A stretch of 64,000 bases of DNA from NCBI GenBank assembly GCA_964618975.1, contig CAZUDI010000001.1, positions 186,001 through 250,000 on the forward strand, read 5' to 3'. Positions 16,697 to 25,829 of this stretch are shown here, in pieces (the first letter of the stretch is position 1; every line of letters starts with the position of its first letter). Below the pieces are notes generated by a model. The model ran no database searches and had not been told where the DNA came from. It worked only from the letters and a program-made list of their open reading frames with translations. The position numbers were made by a program, and so were the translations under genes. The DNA is from CAZUDI01 sp964618975 (GTDB lineage Bacteria; Desulfobacterota; Desulfomonilia; UBA1062).

Positions 16697-17950
16697 ATGC
16701 ACACCACCTATGCCCTCGTCGACTGCAACAACTTTTACGTCTCGTGCGAGCGGGTATTCAACCCGGACCTGCGGGACAGACCGGTGGTGGTGCTCTCCAA
16801 CAACGACGGGTGCGTCGTGGCGCGCTCCAACGAGGCCAAGGCGCTCGGCATCCGCATGGGCGAGCCCTACTTCCGCTGCCGCGGCCTTCTGCAGCGCGCC
16901 GGCGGGCGCGTCTACTCCTCGAACTACGGCCTCTATGCCGACATGTCACGCCGCGTGATGGACACGCTTTCTTCCTTCAGCCCGGACATGGAGATCTACT
17001 CCATTGACGAGGCCTTCCTCGGCCTCGGGGGGATTGCCGGCGACCCGGCCGAGCGCGGGCGACAGATCCGGCAGACCGTGTACCAGCACACCGGCATCCC
17101 GGTCGCAGTGGGCCTGGGTCCCACCAAGACGCTGGCCAAGGCCGCCGCCCATGTCGCCAAACACTCCCCGCCGGGCGTCTTCGATATCTCGGCCGACCCC
17201 GCGGGGGTGCTCGCCGGGATCGCCGTGGACGAGGTCTGGGGCATCGGTCCCCGCCACGCGGCGCTGCTGCGGCGGCACGGGGTGGAAACCGCCCGGGCCT
17301 TGCGCGACCTGGACGACAACTGGATCCGCGCCCGCCTGAGTGTCACGGGGCTGCGCACCGCCCTCGAGCTCAGGGGGATGGCCTGCATTCCGTTGGAGGA
17401 TACGCCCGCGCCGCTCAAAGGCATCACCTGCTCGCGCTCCTTCGGACAGAGGGTCTCCGCCCTTCGCGACCTGGAGGAGGCGGTAAGCGCCTACGCCTCC
17501 CGGGCGGCCGAGAAGCTCCGGGCGCAGGGATGTGCCGCGGCCTGCATCCAGGTCTTCCTTACCGACAACCCGCCCGATTTCAGCCGCACGCGGACCTATA
17601 TCGCCGCCTGGCATCCCCGGGAGCCGATGGCCTCTACCCCCCGGATCATCCGGGCCGCCAAGGAGATCCTGCGCCAGATCTACCGCCCCGGGCTCTGCTA
17701 CCGCAAGGCCGGGGTCATGCTCACCGGGCTCGTGCCGCGGGGCAAGGTGCAGATGGACCTCTTCCGGCCCGGGGCCGAGGGTAAGCGCGAGGAGGCCCTC
17801 ATGCAGGCGCTGGATGCCATCAACGCCCGCTGGGGTCGGGATACGCTTACCTATGCCGCTTCCGGGACCTCCCGGGAGTGGCGCATGCGCCGCGCGTGCA
17901 TGGCCCCGCGCTTCACCACCTGCTGGGAAGAACTCCCCGTGGTGCGCTAA
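16697..17950 (+). CDS. umuC: DNA polymerase V catalytic subunit UmuC (Y-family polymerase)
   Basis: A 417-residue Y-family polymerase for translesion synthesis. The palm motif YALVDCNNFYVSCERVF starts at residue 4 and the second metal motif YSIDEAFL at about 101. Helix-hairpin-helix sequence VWGIGPRHAALLRRHGVETA and the UmuC-type carboxy-terminal domain follow. It is coupled to umuD. No disruption is visible. Confidence 0.95.
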   Translation: MHTTYALVDCNNFYVSCERVFNPDLRDRPVVVLSNNDGCVVARSNEAKALGIRMGEPYFRCRGLLQRAGGRVYSSNYGLYADMSRRVMDTLSSFSPDMEIYSIDEAFLGLGGIAGDPAERGRQIRQTVYQHTGIPVAVGLGPTKTLAKAAAHVAKHSPPGVFDISADPAGVLAGIAVDEVWGIGPRHAALLRRHGVETARALRDLDDNWIRARLSVTGLRTALELRGMACIPLEDTPAPLKGITCSRSFGQRVSALRDLEEAVSAYASRAAEKLRAQGCAAACIQVFLTDNPPDFSRTRTYIAAWHPREPMASTPRIIRAAKEILRQIYRPGLCYRKAGVMLTGLVPRGKVQMDLFRPGAEGKREEALMQALDAINARWGRDTLTYAASGTSREWRMRRACMAPRFTTCWEELPVVR

Positions 17951-17953
17951 CCC

Positions 17954-18304
17954 TCAGGGCACACCCTCCCGCTCCTCCTCGGTGGAGGGCCTCCACAGGG
18001 GGCAGATCTGCGAGGATCCCGGACGGAAATCCCGGCACACCTGCGGTCGGGTGTCATAGATGCTGCAGGCTGTATAGCCATCCCTGAGCTCAAGAAAGGG
18101 ACATCCGTGCAGATAGCGGCCATCTCTGGCGGAGACGAGGTGATCCCCGGCCCACAGGACCTGCCGGTCCTCCACGACCTCGAGAATGTCGGTGCGGCCC
18201 TCTGCATGCCAGCGCTGCCGGTCCTGTTCCGTCACATAGGCCAGCATGTCGGCCAGACAGCACGTGCCGCACCGCCTGCAGGTACACGTTGCCTTCGCAC
18301 GCAT
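17954..18304 (-). CDS. YkgJ-family cysteine cluster protein
   Basis: A 116-residue protein of the CxxCxxCC (YkgJ) family, predicted to bind zinc or an iron-sulfur cluster. It shows CTCRRCGTCC near the amino terminus, then CPFL, CSIYDTRPQVCRDF and a final cysteine in SQICPLW. I use the ATG at 18304, preceded by GGAGGAGG; an earlier in-frame start adds 22 residues without this site. It converges closely on umuC. Molecular function is unknown for the family. Confidence 0.85.
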   Translation of the reverse strand: MRAKATCTCRRCGTCCLADMLAYVTEQDRQRWHAEGRTDILEVVEDRQVLWAGDHLVSARDGRYLHGCPFLELRDGYTACSIYDTRPQVCRDFRPGSSQICPLWRPSTEEEREGVP

Positions 18305-18590
18305 GTTCCAGTCCTCCTCCGCATGATGCCCGGCGAGTGCCGCGAGGATTCGGTTCTGTAAAAGCACCACTGCTTGGGCCTGGACCTCCGCTGAAGGTGC
18401 GCAGGCCCTCCCGGGTGATGGCCGATCAAGGTCTTTTTATCACAAAAACACCGGGAAATCAGCCGGTTTTCATTTTCCCCCTTTACTCTTCCGGGTTTTT
18501 CATCTATACAGGCAAAGTGAATGAGGATTCATTTTTATTGAGAGATACTCAGTTTCATCTAAAAATTCAACGTGTAAGAGGGGAGATCTC

Positions 18591-19847
18591 ATGAAGGATG
18601 TCGTGATCGTTTCGGCATGCAGAACCGCCATTGGCACATTTGGAGGAACCCTGAAGGAATCGAATGCAGCCCGCATTGCCAGCGTCTCCATGCAGGAGGC
18701 CATCCGGCGTGCGGGCATCGAGCCCAGCATGATCGATGATGTGCGTTTCGGGTGTTGTATGGAACCGGTGGACGCCCTCAATGTCGCGCGCGTGGGGGCG
18801 CTCATGGCGGGCATTCCCGACAGTGTCACCGCGGTGACCATCAACCGCGTGTGCATCTCGGGCATGGAGGCGACCATCAGCGGTATGGCCATGATCCAGG
18901 CCGGCATGGCCGACATCATCCTGGCCGGCGGGACCGAGCACATGTCCGGGGTGCCCTATGTGTCGCAGGATGCGCGCTGGGGCTGCCGCCTGCAGGACAA
19001 GGGATTCGAGGATGCCCTCATCCACGGCCTGCAGTGCGGTTCGGTGCTACTGCCCCACCCCGAGGAGGGTCCGGTCAAGGAGGGCATGCCCCTGGAGCTC
19101 TTCAAGGGCAAGCCCTACATCATGGGGCACACGGCCGAGTTCATCGCCCAGATGCACAACATCAGCCGCGAGGAGATGGACGAGGTGGCGCTCAAGAGTC
19201 ACAACTCCGCGGAGCGGGCCAACCTGGAAGGCGACTTCGCCGAGGAGATCGTGCCCGTCGAGCTCCCCCAGAAGCGGGGCAAGCCCCCGATCATCTTCGA
19301 CAAGGACGAGCATTTCCGGCCCGGTATCACCTTCGAGCAGCTGCAGAAGCTCCCGCCGGCCTTCATCCCCAAGATCGGCAAAGTCACGGCCGGCAACTCC
19401 TCCGGCCTGAACGACGGCTCGGCCGCCATGATCATCATGTCGGCCGACAAGGCCCGCGAGCTCGGGCTTACGCCGCTGGCCCGCATCACGGCCACCGGGC
19501 GTGGGGGTTGTCATCCCTCGGTCATGGGTCTGAGCCCGGTGCCCGCGGTCAAGGACCTGCTGCGCCGCCACCCGCAGTACAAGCTGGACGATTTCGAGCT
19601 GATCGAGCTCAACGAGGCCTTCGCCGCCCAGTATATCGGCTGCGAGAAGGAGCTGGGTCTCAATCGCGAGATCACCAACGTCAACGGTTCCGGCATTGGT
19701 CTCGGACACCCGGTAGGCGCCACCGGCTGCCGCATCATGGTCTCCCTGCTCCATGCCATGCGCAAACGCGGCAAGAACCTCGGGATGGCGACCCTCTGCG
19801 GCGGCGGCGGGGTCTCCATGGCCTGCGTCCTCGAGACCCTCTCCTAG
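18591..19847 (+). CDS. Acetyl-CoA acetyltransferase / 3-ketoacyl-CoA thiolase
   Basis: Condenses or cleaves acetyl-CoA and acyl-CoA at the last step of beta-oxidation. The 418-residue protein has the nucleophile Cys88 in INRVCISGME, the NEAFAAQ motif, His373 in GIGLGHPVGATG, and the second active-site Cys403 in ATLCGGGG. GAGGGG precedes the ATG. It is monocistronic and separated by a bidirectional terminator from the convergent cobalamin adenosyltransferase. Direction (biosynthetic or degradative) cannot be deduced from sequence, but neighbours are degradative. Confidence 0.94.
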   Translation: MKDVVIVSACRTAIGTFGGTLKESNAARIASVSMQEAIRRAGIEPSMIDDVRFGCCMEPVDALNVARVGALMAGIPDSVTAVTINRVCISGMEATISGMAMIQAGMADIILAGGTEHMSGVPYVSQDARWGCRLQDKGFEDALIHGLQCGSVLLPHPEEGPVKEGMPLELFKGKPYIMGHTAEFIAQMHNISREEMDEVALKSHNSAERANLEGDFAEEIVPVELPQKRGKPPIIFDKDEHFRPGITFEQLQKLPPAFIPKIGKVTAGNSSGLNDGSAAMIIMSADKARELGLTPLARITATGRGGCHPSVMGLSPVPAVKDLLRRHPQYKLDDFELIELNEAFAAQYIGCEKELGLNREITNVNGSGIGLGHPVGATGCRIMVSLLHAMRKRGKNLGMATLCGGGGVSMACVLETLS

Positions 19848-19869
19848 GACCATCCCTGACCGTAAGCGA

Positions 19870-19905
19870 AGTGGCCCGCCACCTGAAAACAGGTGACGGG
19901 CCACT
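19870..19905. terminator. Bidirectional terminator between thiolase and cobO
   Basis: Arms of 16 bases (19870-19885 and 19890-19905, one mismatch) flank an AAAA loop. It serves both convergent genes. Confidence 0.85.
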
Positions 19906-19933
19906 CGTTTCTCCTTGCCCCCGAGGGCGGCGC

Positions 19934-20458
19934 CTAGCTCTCGATCCCGCGGCGCGCCAGGACACCCTGCCTGTAGTAGTGCTTGATCTCGCGCATCTCG
20001 GTCACCAAGTCCGCCCTTTCGATCAGCCGCGGGGTGGCGCCCCTCCCGGTGAGGACCAGTTCCATCGCTTGGGATTTTTCCTCCATCACTCCCAGCAAGT
20101 CATCCTCGCCGATGAGACGGAACAGGCAGGCGGTCAACGCCTCGTCCATAATCAGGACATCGCACTCTCCGCTGCCGAGCAATTCGCGGGCCCGCTGAAG
20201 GGCCGCCATGGCCCGGGCCACGTCGCGGCTGGCAGGGGGATCGCTGAAAGAACAGAACTCGGGATCGCCGTACTGTTCGATGGCAATGCGTCCCTCAAAG
20301 GGCTCCAGCGCATCCAACTCAGAGTAGTGCTGGCCCTTCATGAACTGAACGATGTGGATCTTGAGCCCCGCCCCGGCAGCGCGCAGGGCGAGCCCCAGGG
20401 CCGCGGTGGTCTTACCCTTGCCATCTCCGGTATATATCTGCACGTAGCCTCGTTCCAT
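19934..20458 (-). CDS. cobO: Cob(I)alamin adenosyltransferase
   Basis: Transfers adenosyl from ATP to cob(I)alamin to make the coenzyme form of B12. The 174-residue protein has the P-loop YTGDGKGKTTAALG at about residues 9-22 and the CobO/BtuR motifs VQFMKG and ECDVLIMDEAL. The ATG at 20458 is preceded by GGAGG at six bases. It lies directly downstream of the IcmF-type mutase gene in the same direction, 82 bases away, so it probably supplies that enzyme with adenosylcobalamin. Confidence 0.94.
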   Translation of the reverse strand: MERGYVQIYTGDGKGKTTAALGLALRAAGAGLKIHIVQFMKGQHYSELDALEPFEGRIAIEQYGDPEFCSFSDPPASRDVARAMAALQRARELLGSGECDVLIMDEALTACLFRLIGEDDLLGVMEEKSQAMELVLTGRGATPRLIERADLVTEMREIKHYYRQGVLARRGIES

Positions 20459-20540
20459 CACTTCCCTCCTGGTGCCGGCGAGTCGTCAGCGCAGCCCCAC
20501 TCCCCCAAGAGCTGACCTTGCCTGCATGAAAGGTCCCCCC

Positions 20541-23500
20541 CTACATGTTGCGGCGGTACTGGCCGCCCACCTCGAAGAGGGCCTGCGTGATCTGCCCCAG
20601 GCTCGCGTAGCGCACGGTCGTCATGAGCTCCTCGAAGATGTTCCCGCCCAAGGAAGCGACCTCTTTAAGCCGGGCCAGCACCGGGGGGGCCTCCTCACAG
20701 TGGCGCGCCTGAAAGTCTCTCAGGCCCTCGAGCTGGGACTGCTTCTCCTCGCGCGAGGCCCGGGTGAGCTGAACCCCGCAGGCGCCCTCCCCATCTGCGG
20801 CCTTGTCGCCGGGGACCAGGAAGGTATTTACCCCGATGATGGGGAGCCTGGCCGAGTGCTTGAGGTGCTCGTAGTGGAGCGACTCCTCCTGGATCTTGCC
20901 CCGCTGATAGTGCGTCTCCATGGCGCCGAGCACGCCCTTGCGGTCGCTGAGGCGTTCAAACTCCTGCAGTACGGCCTCCTCCACCGCATCCGTGAGCCAC
21001 TCCATGAAAAAGGATCCCTGGGCGGGGTTCTCGTTCTTGGAGGGCCCGAACTCGTGGTTGATGATCATCTGGATGGCCATGGCGCGGCGCACCGACTCCT
21101 CGGTGGGGGTGGTGATGGCCTCGTCATAGGCGTTGGTATGCAGCGAATTGCAGTTGTCGCTCAACGCGGTGAGGGCCTGCAGCGTGGTGCGGATGTCGTT
21201 GAACTGGATCTCCCGGCTGTGCAGCGAGCGCCCCGAGGTCTGGACATGGCACTTGAGCTTCTGGGAGCGTTCGTCGGCCCCGTAGACCTCCCGCAGGGCG
21301 ATGGCCCAGATGCGGCGCGCCACGCGGGCGAGCACGCTGTACTCGGGGTCCATCCCGCTGGAGAAGAAGAAGGAGAAGTTCTTGGCGAAATCACCCACCC
21401 CCATGCCGCGGGAGCGATAGTATTCCACGTAGGTGAAGCCGTTGGCCAGGGTGAAGGCCAGCTGGCTGATGGGGTTGGCCCCGGCCTCGGCGATGTGGTA
21501 GCCGCTGATGCTCACGGAATAGAAGTTTTCCACCCCATGGGCGATGAAGTATTCCTGGATGTCGCCCATCATCCTCAGGGCGAACTCGGTGGAGAGGATG
21601 CAGGTGTTCTGTCCCTGGTCCTCCTTGAGGATGTCCGCCTGCACCGTGCCGCGCACGCTTCTGAGCACCCGCTCCCGGATCTCGGACACCTCCGCCGCGG
21701 TGGGTTCCCGGCCCGTCTGCTCCCGGAAGGCGTCAAGCTGCTGATCGATGGCGGTGTTGAAGAACATGGCGGTCATGATGGGCGCCGGTCCGTTGATGGT
21801 CATGGAGACGCTCGTGTTGGGCGAGCACAGGTCGAAACCCGCATAGAGCTTGCGCATGTCGTCCAGGGTGCAGACGCTCACCCCGCTCTCGCCGATCTTC
21901 CCGAAGATGTCGGGCCGGTCGTCGGGGTCCTGGCCGTAGAGGGTCACGCTGTCAAAGGCGGTGGAGAGGCGCTTGGCCTCGTCATCGCGGCAGAGATAGT
22001 GGAAGCGCCGGTTGGTGCGCTCCGGCCCCCCCTCGCCGGCGAACTGCCGCTTGGGGTCCTCCCAGTCGCGCTTGAAGGGAAAGACACCCGCGGTGAAGGG
22101 AAAGACGCCCGGCAGATTTTCCCGGCGCAGCCAGCGATACAGCTCGCCTTCATCCCGGTAACCGGGCAGCGCTACACGGGGAATCTCCAGCCCGGAGAGC
22201 GACTCCCGCACCAGGGGCACCGTGAGTTTGAGGCCCCGCACCTCATAGGTGAAGTTCTTGGCCGCATAGCGCCTAACTCTCCTGTACCAGGCACCCATGA
22301 GTTCCCGGTCTGCAGGGAGCTCATGCCGTTCGGCGCGGGAGATCTCCCGTTTCAGAACCGCCCGGGACTCCTCGTTCGCGGTGTCCTCCAGGGCCTCCTT
22401 CAGGGCCGCTACCCGACGTATGCGTGAGGCGGCCGTCTCCGTGTGCTGGTGGTAGGCCCGCACCGCCGAGGCGATCTCTCTCAGATACTGCTGGCGGCCC
22501 TCCGGCACGATGCCCGCCCGGGCCGCGTCCTCTCTGTACGGGGCCGCGTCCGTCACCTCCCAGGTGACCAGGCCCTTCTCCTTGAGGGTTCTGAGGAGGC
22601 CTACGAAGACCCGGTCAACCCCGGGATCGTCGAAGCGGCTGGCCACGGTACCGAAGATGGGCAGCTCGTCGGGGGGGGTATCGAAGAGGTCATGATTGCG
22701 CATATACTGCTTGCGCACATCCCTCAGGGCGTCTTGGGCTCCCTTGTTTTCGAACTTGTTGATCGCCACGATATCGGCAAAGTCGAGCATATCCACCTTT
22801 TCCAGCTGACTCGGGGCACCGTATTCACTCGTCATCACGTACACCGAGACATCGCTGATGCCCGCGATGGCGGCGTCTCCCTGTCCGATGCCGCTTGTCT
22901 CCACGATAATGAGGTCGTAGTTCGTGGCCTGGAGTACGAGCAGCACGTCCCCGATGGCCGCCGAAAGCTCGCCCCCGGAGGCGCGGGTGGCCATGGAGCG
23001 CATGAAGACCCTCTTATCGTTGATGGCGTTCATGCGGATGCGGTCGCCCAAAAGGGCCCCGCCGCTCTTGGAGCGCGACGGATCCACCGAGACGACGGCC
23101 AGACTCTTGTCGGGGTAGTGTATGAGAAAACGGCGGATGAGTTCGTCGATCAGCGAGCTCTTGCCCGAGCCCCCCGTACCGGTAATGCCCACAACGGGTT
23201 TCTTGCGGGCATGGCGCTTCAGACGCGGGCGCAGCTCGTCGAAGGCGCCCCCCCCGCCCTGGGCACCGGACTCGGCCAAGCTGATATACCGGCTCACGAC
23301 CACGCTGTCGCGTCCCTGCAACCGGGCCACATTGCCGTTGAGCGCCGGTAGGCTCACCGAGGCGGCCTCCTTGAGCATGTGGTCGATCATCCCCTTGAGA
23401 CCCATGCGCCGGCCGTCCTCGGGCGAATAGATCTTGGTCACCCCGTAGGCCTCCAGCTCGCGGATCTCCTCGGGGACAATGACCCCACCGCCGCCGCCGA

Positions 23501-23783
23501 AGACCTTGATATAGGAACACCCCTGCTCCCGGAGCAGGTCGATGAGGTAGGTGAAGAACTCCATGTGACCGCCCTGATACGAGCTCAGGGCAATGGCATG
23601 CACCCCTTCCTGGATGGCGGCGTTCACGATCTCACCCACACCCCGGTTATGGCCGAGGTGGATCACCTCGGCCCCGGCATCCTGCAGTAGGCGGCGCATG
23701 ATATTGATGGAGGCATCGTGCCCGTCAAAGAGGGATGCCGCGGTGACGAACCGCAGGGGTTCCCTGTGCAGCTTCTTATGCAT
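20541..23783 (-). CDS. icmF: Fused B12-dependent acyl-CoA mutase, IcmF type (isobutyryl-CoA mutase with G-protein domain)
   Basis: A 1080-residue fusion. First comes a B12-binding domain with DGHDASIN, in which His22 is the candidate cobalt ligand. Then a MeaB-like GTPase chaperone with P-loop GTGGSGKSS (202-210). Last is the mutase barrel with RLSTAFDSVTLYG and the carboxy-terminal QTSGRSLHSREIQFNDIRTTLQAL. This order defines IcmF, which interconverts isobutyryl-CoA and n-butyryl-CoA and sometimes pivalyl- or isovaleryl-CoA. The barrel carries Phe in RRFHYL and Gln in PISQLAF, which fits Icm rather than methylmalonyl-CoA mutase, though I recall those positions from the family rather than from an alignment. 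cobO lies downstream and acyl-CoA ligases upstream. Confidence 0.92.
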   Translation of the reverse strand: MHKKLHREPLRFVTAASLFDGHDASINIMRRLLQDAGAEVIHLGHNRGVGEIVNAAIQEGVHAIALSSYQGGHMEFFTYLIDLLREQGCSYIKVFGGGGGVIVPEEIRELEAYGVTKIYSPEDGRRMGLKGMIDHMLKEAASVSLPALNGNVARLQGRDSVVVSRYISLAESGAQGGGGAFDELRPRLKRHARKKPVVGITGTGGSGKSSLIDELIRRFLIHYPDKSLAVVSVDPSRSKSGGALLGDRIRMNAINDKRVFMRSMATRASGGELSAAIGDVLLVLQATNYDLIIVETSGIGQGDAAIAGISDVSVYVMTSEYGAPSQLEKVDMLDFADIVAINKFENKGAQDALRDVRKQYMRNHDLFDTPPDELPIFGTVASRFDDPGVDRVFVGLLRTLKEKGLVTWEVTDAAPYREDAARAGIVPEGRQQYLREIASAVRAYHQHTETAASRIRRVAALKEALEDTANEESRAVLKREISRAERHELPADRELMGAWYRRVRRYAAKNFTYEVRGLKLTVPLVRESLSGLEIPRVALPGYRDEGELYRWLRRENLPGVFPFTAGVFPFKRDWEDPKRQFAGEGGPERTNRRFHYLCRDDEAKRLSTAFDSVTLYGQDPDDRPDIFGKIGESGVSVCTLDDMRKLYAGFDLCSPNTSVSMTINGPAPIMTAMFFNTAIDQQLDAFREQTGREPTAAEVSEIRERVLRSVRGTVQADILKEDQGQNTCILSTEFALRMMGDIQEYFIAHGVENFYSVSISGYHIAEAGANPISQLAFTLANGFTYVEYYRSRGMGVGDFAKNFSFFFSSGMDPEYSVLARVARRIWAIALREVYGADERSQKLKCHVQTSGRSLHSREIQFNDIRTTLQALTALSDNCNSLHTNAYDEAITTPTEESVRRAMAIQMIINHEFGPSKNENPAQGSFFMEWLTDAVEEAVLQEFERLSDRKGVLGAMETHYQRGKIQEESLHYEHLKHSARLPIIGVNTFLVPGDKAADGEGACGVQLTRASREEKQSQLEGLRDFQARHCEEAPPVLARLKEVASLGGNIFEELMTTVRYASLGQITQALFEVGGQYRRNM

Positions 23784-23872
23784 CCTCGCATCTCCTTATC
23801 TCAGTTGTAGCGTCTCCCCCTCAGGCGGGGGCGGCGTCCATGACAGTCAAGGTTCTCTAATCTAGTGAATAG

Positions 23873-25537
23873 TCAAACGGATTGCAATTTCTTTTTGATG
23901 TCCTCGCGCAGGAGATTCTTGAGGATCTTGCCCACGGGGTTGCGCGGGATGGCATCGATTATCTCGAGCCGTTCCGGCAGCTTATAAACGGCAACCCCCT
24001 TCTCCTGCATAAAGGACGTGATGTCCTCCAGCGTAAGCTCCCTGGAATCCACCGTCACCACGTAGACACAAACCCTTTCCCCGAGGCGTTCGTCCGGCAT
24101 GGCGACCGCGGCCACATCCTGGATGCCGGGATGCTCCAGCAGCAGGTTCTCGACCCCCTGGGCCGAGATGTTGAAGCCCCCGCGGATGATGATGTCCTTG
24201 GCGCGGTCGTAGAAGCTGATGAAGTCCCCGTCGATGATCCGGAAAAAGTCCCCGGTGTGGAAGAATCCTTCGTTATCGAAGGCCTTCTGGTTGAGATCGG
24301 GCCGCCGGAAATAGCCGGACATGGTGTTGGGCCCCCGGTAGATGAGCTCGCCCACGCTGCCCTCCTCGCTGAGCTCCTCCCCGCTCACGGGGTCGATAAT
24401 CCTGGCCTGGCCCGCCATGGCGGCCTGAGCCTTCCAGTGCGTCCCCGGTTTGCCGTAGTGCGGAAAACCCTCGATCCGGCGCTTGAGGTCGGGCGAATCC
24501 AGGGCCCCCGACACCATGCCCGTGCCCTCGTTCATGCCCCAGATGTTGCCGATCTCGATTGCCCAGCGGCGTTCGAACTCGCTGGCCGACCACAGCGAGG
24601 GCGGCGCCCCGCCGATGGTGATGGAGCGTACGTGGCTCAGATCGAACTGGTCGACGAGGGGGTGTTTGGCGATGGCGTTGACCACGGCCGGCACGAGCAG
24701 GGTGTAGTTGATGCGCTCCTCGATCATCTGCGTCAGCCATACCACGGGGTCGAAGGGATGGTGCAGCACGAAGGTGCCGCCGGCGATCAGCCAGGGGATG
24801 AAGGTGGTGCCCACCGAGGCCATGTTGACCAGCGGTCCGGCGGTCAGGAGACGCTCCCCCGCTCGGATGCCGGTCAGTTCGATCTCCAGGGTTCCGGTGA
24901 AGATCCAGTTGTTGTGACTCAGGGGGCAGCCCTTGGGCTCGGCCTCGGTGCCCGAGGTCCAGCATAGGGTGAAGATGTCGTTGGCATCGAGCTCCACGGC
25001 GCCTTCCCCTCCCGCTGGGGCCCTGCGGGACAGGGCGCGGATCTCCTCCAGGCCGAGGACCCGCTCCAGGCCACTGCAGGCCGCCTGGAGCCTGGCCCCC
25101 AGTTCCAGGTGATCGAAGCCGTGGAAATCCCCGCTCGTGATATAGAAACGGGCCCCGGTGATCTGAGCGATATAGCGCAGCTCCGAGAAGCGCCACTGCA
25201 TGGGCACCGGGGAGATGAGCCCCCCGGCCCTGGCGATGGCCAGATAGAGCATGGCGAGTTCCCAGCAGTTCGGCAGCTGCACCAGGACGATGTCATCCTT
25301 TGTGAGCCCCAGGCCCATCAGGCCCTCGGCCGTGGCCTCCACGGCGCGCCAGAGTTCCCGATAGGTGAGCTTTTCCGGCTCATAGCCGGTCAGTTGCCCC
25401 TTGTTGGGCGGATCTAGCAGACAGGGTGTCTCCGGCTGCGCCTCGACGTGCCCTCTCAGGCAGTCGAGCAGGGTCTTCTGACCCCACCAGCCCTCCCTGG
25501 TATAGCGATCGATGCGCTCCTGTGTGTCCAGAATCAT
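23873..25537 (-). CDS. Acyl-CoA ligase, AMP-forming (medium/branched carboxylate type)
   Basis: A 554-residue ANL ligase. It shows TLCWTSGTEAEPKG as adenylation loop (a divergent form ending GTEAEPKG), NIWGMNEGTGMV, HTGDFFRIIDGDFI and the catalytic lysine near the end in NPVGKILKNLLRE. The sequence is closest in type to cyclohexanecarboxylate or short/medium-chain ligases. GGGAGGG precedes the ATG. It lies upstream of icmF in the same orientation, 89 bases away, so it could activate isobutyrate or a related acid for the mutase. Substrate is an inference from position only. Confidence 0.88.
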   Translation of the reverse strand: MILDTQERIDRYTREGWWGQKTLLDCLRGHVEAQPETPCLLDPPNKGQLTGYEPEKLTYRELWRAVEATAEGLMGLGLTKDDIVLVQLPNCWELAMLYLAIARAGGLISPVPMQWRFSELRYIAQITGARFYITSGDFHGFDHLELGARLQAACSGLERVLGLEEIRALSRRAPAGGEGAVELDANDIFTLCWTSGTEAEPKGCPLSHNNWIFTGTLEIELTGIRAGERLLTAGPLVNMASVGTTFIPWLIAGGTFVLHHPFDPVVWLTQMIEERINYTLLVPAVVNAIAKHPLVDQFDLSHVRSITIGGAPPSLWSASEFERRWAIEIGNIWGMNEGTGMVSGALDSPDLKRRIEGFPHYGKPGTHWKAQAAMAGQARIIDPVSGEELSEEGSVGELIYRGPNTMSGYFRRPDLNQKAFDNEGFFHTGDFFRIIDGDFISFYDRAKDIIIRGGFNISAQGVENLLLEHPGIQDVAAVAMPDERLGERVCVYVVTVDSRELTLEDITSFMQEKGVAVYKLPERLEIIDAIPRNPVGKILKNLLREDIKKKLQSV

Positions 25538-25829
25538 ATCCTATCCCTCCCTTTCACTGCATTGCTCCGCCCGTACCGCACGCGCGGGAACATATCATCC
25601 ATCACAGTCGCAAAACACTGCAGCGGGCATCACCTGCACGCCACTGACGTCCTTTATTTGCGATAGTGAAACCTGCACCTCACCCACCCGCAAGGCCATC
25701 TCCCCATCCGGCATGATCGAAAGGGAACGAGGGGGATCAAGCCTCCCGATGTGCGCGCGGAGAAATCCCACCTTACCCTCGCCGCTGTCAGGGATCCCGA
25801 ATCGCTAGGGATGTCCCGGGGATGGTCCC

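Noticed and set aside
18518..18531. TGAAT-N4-ATTCA palindrome upstream of the thiolase as a fatty-acid regulator site
   Set aside because: Only five-base arms in an AT-rich stretch, and no matching copy ahead of the acyl-CoA ligase genes.
20472..22427. Plus-strand frame of about 650 codons opposite icmF
   Set aside because: Same reason; icmF on the other strand is complete and conserved.
23784..23872. Cobalamin riboswitch ahead of icmF
   Set aside because: The gap is only 89 bases and shows no B12-box; too short for the aptamer.
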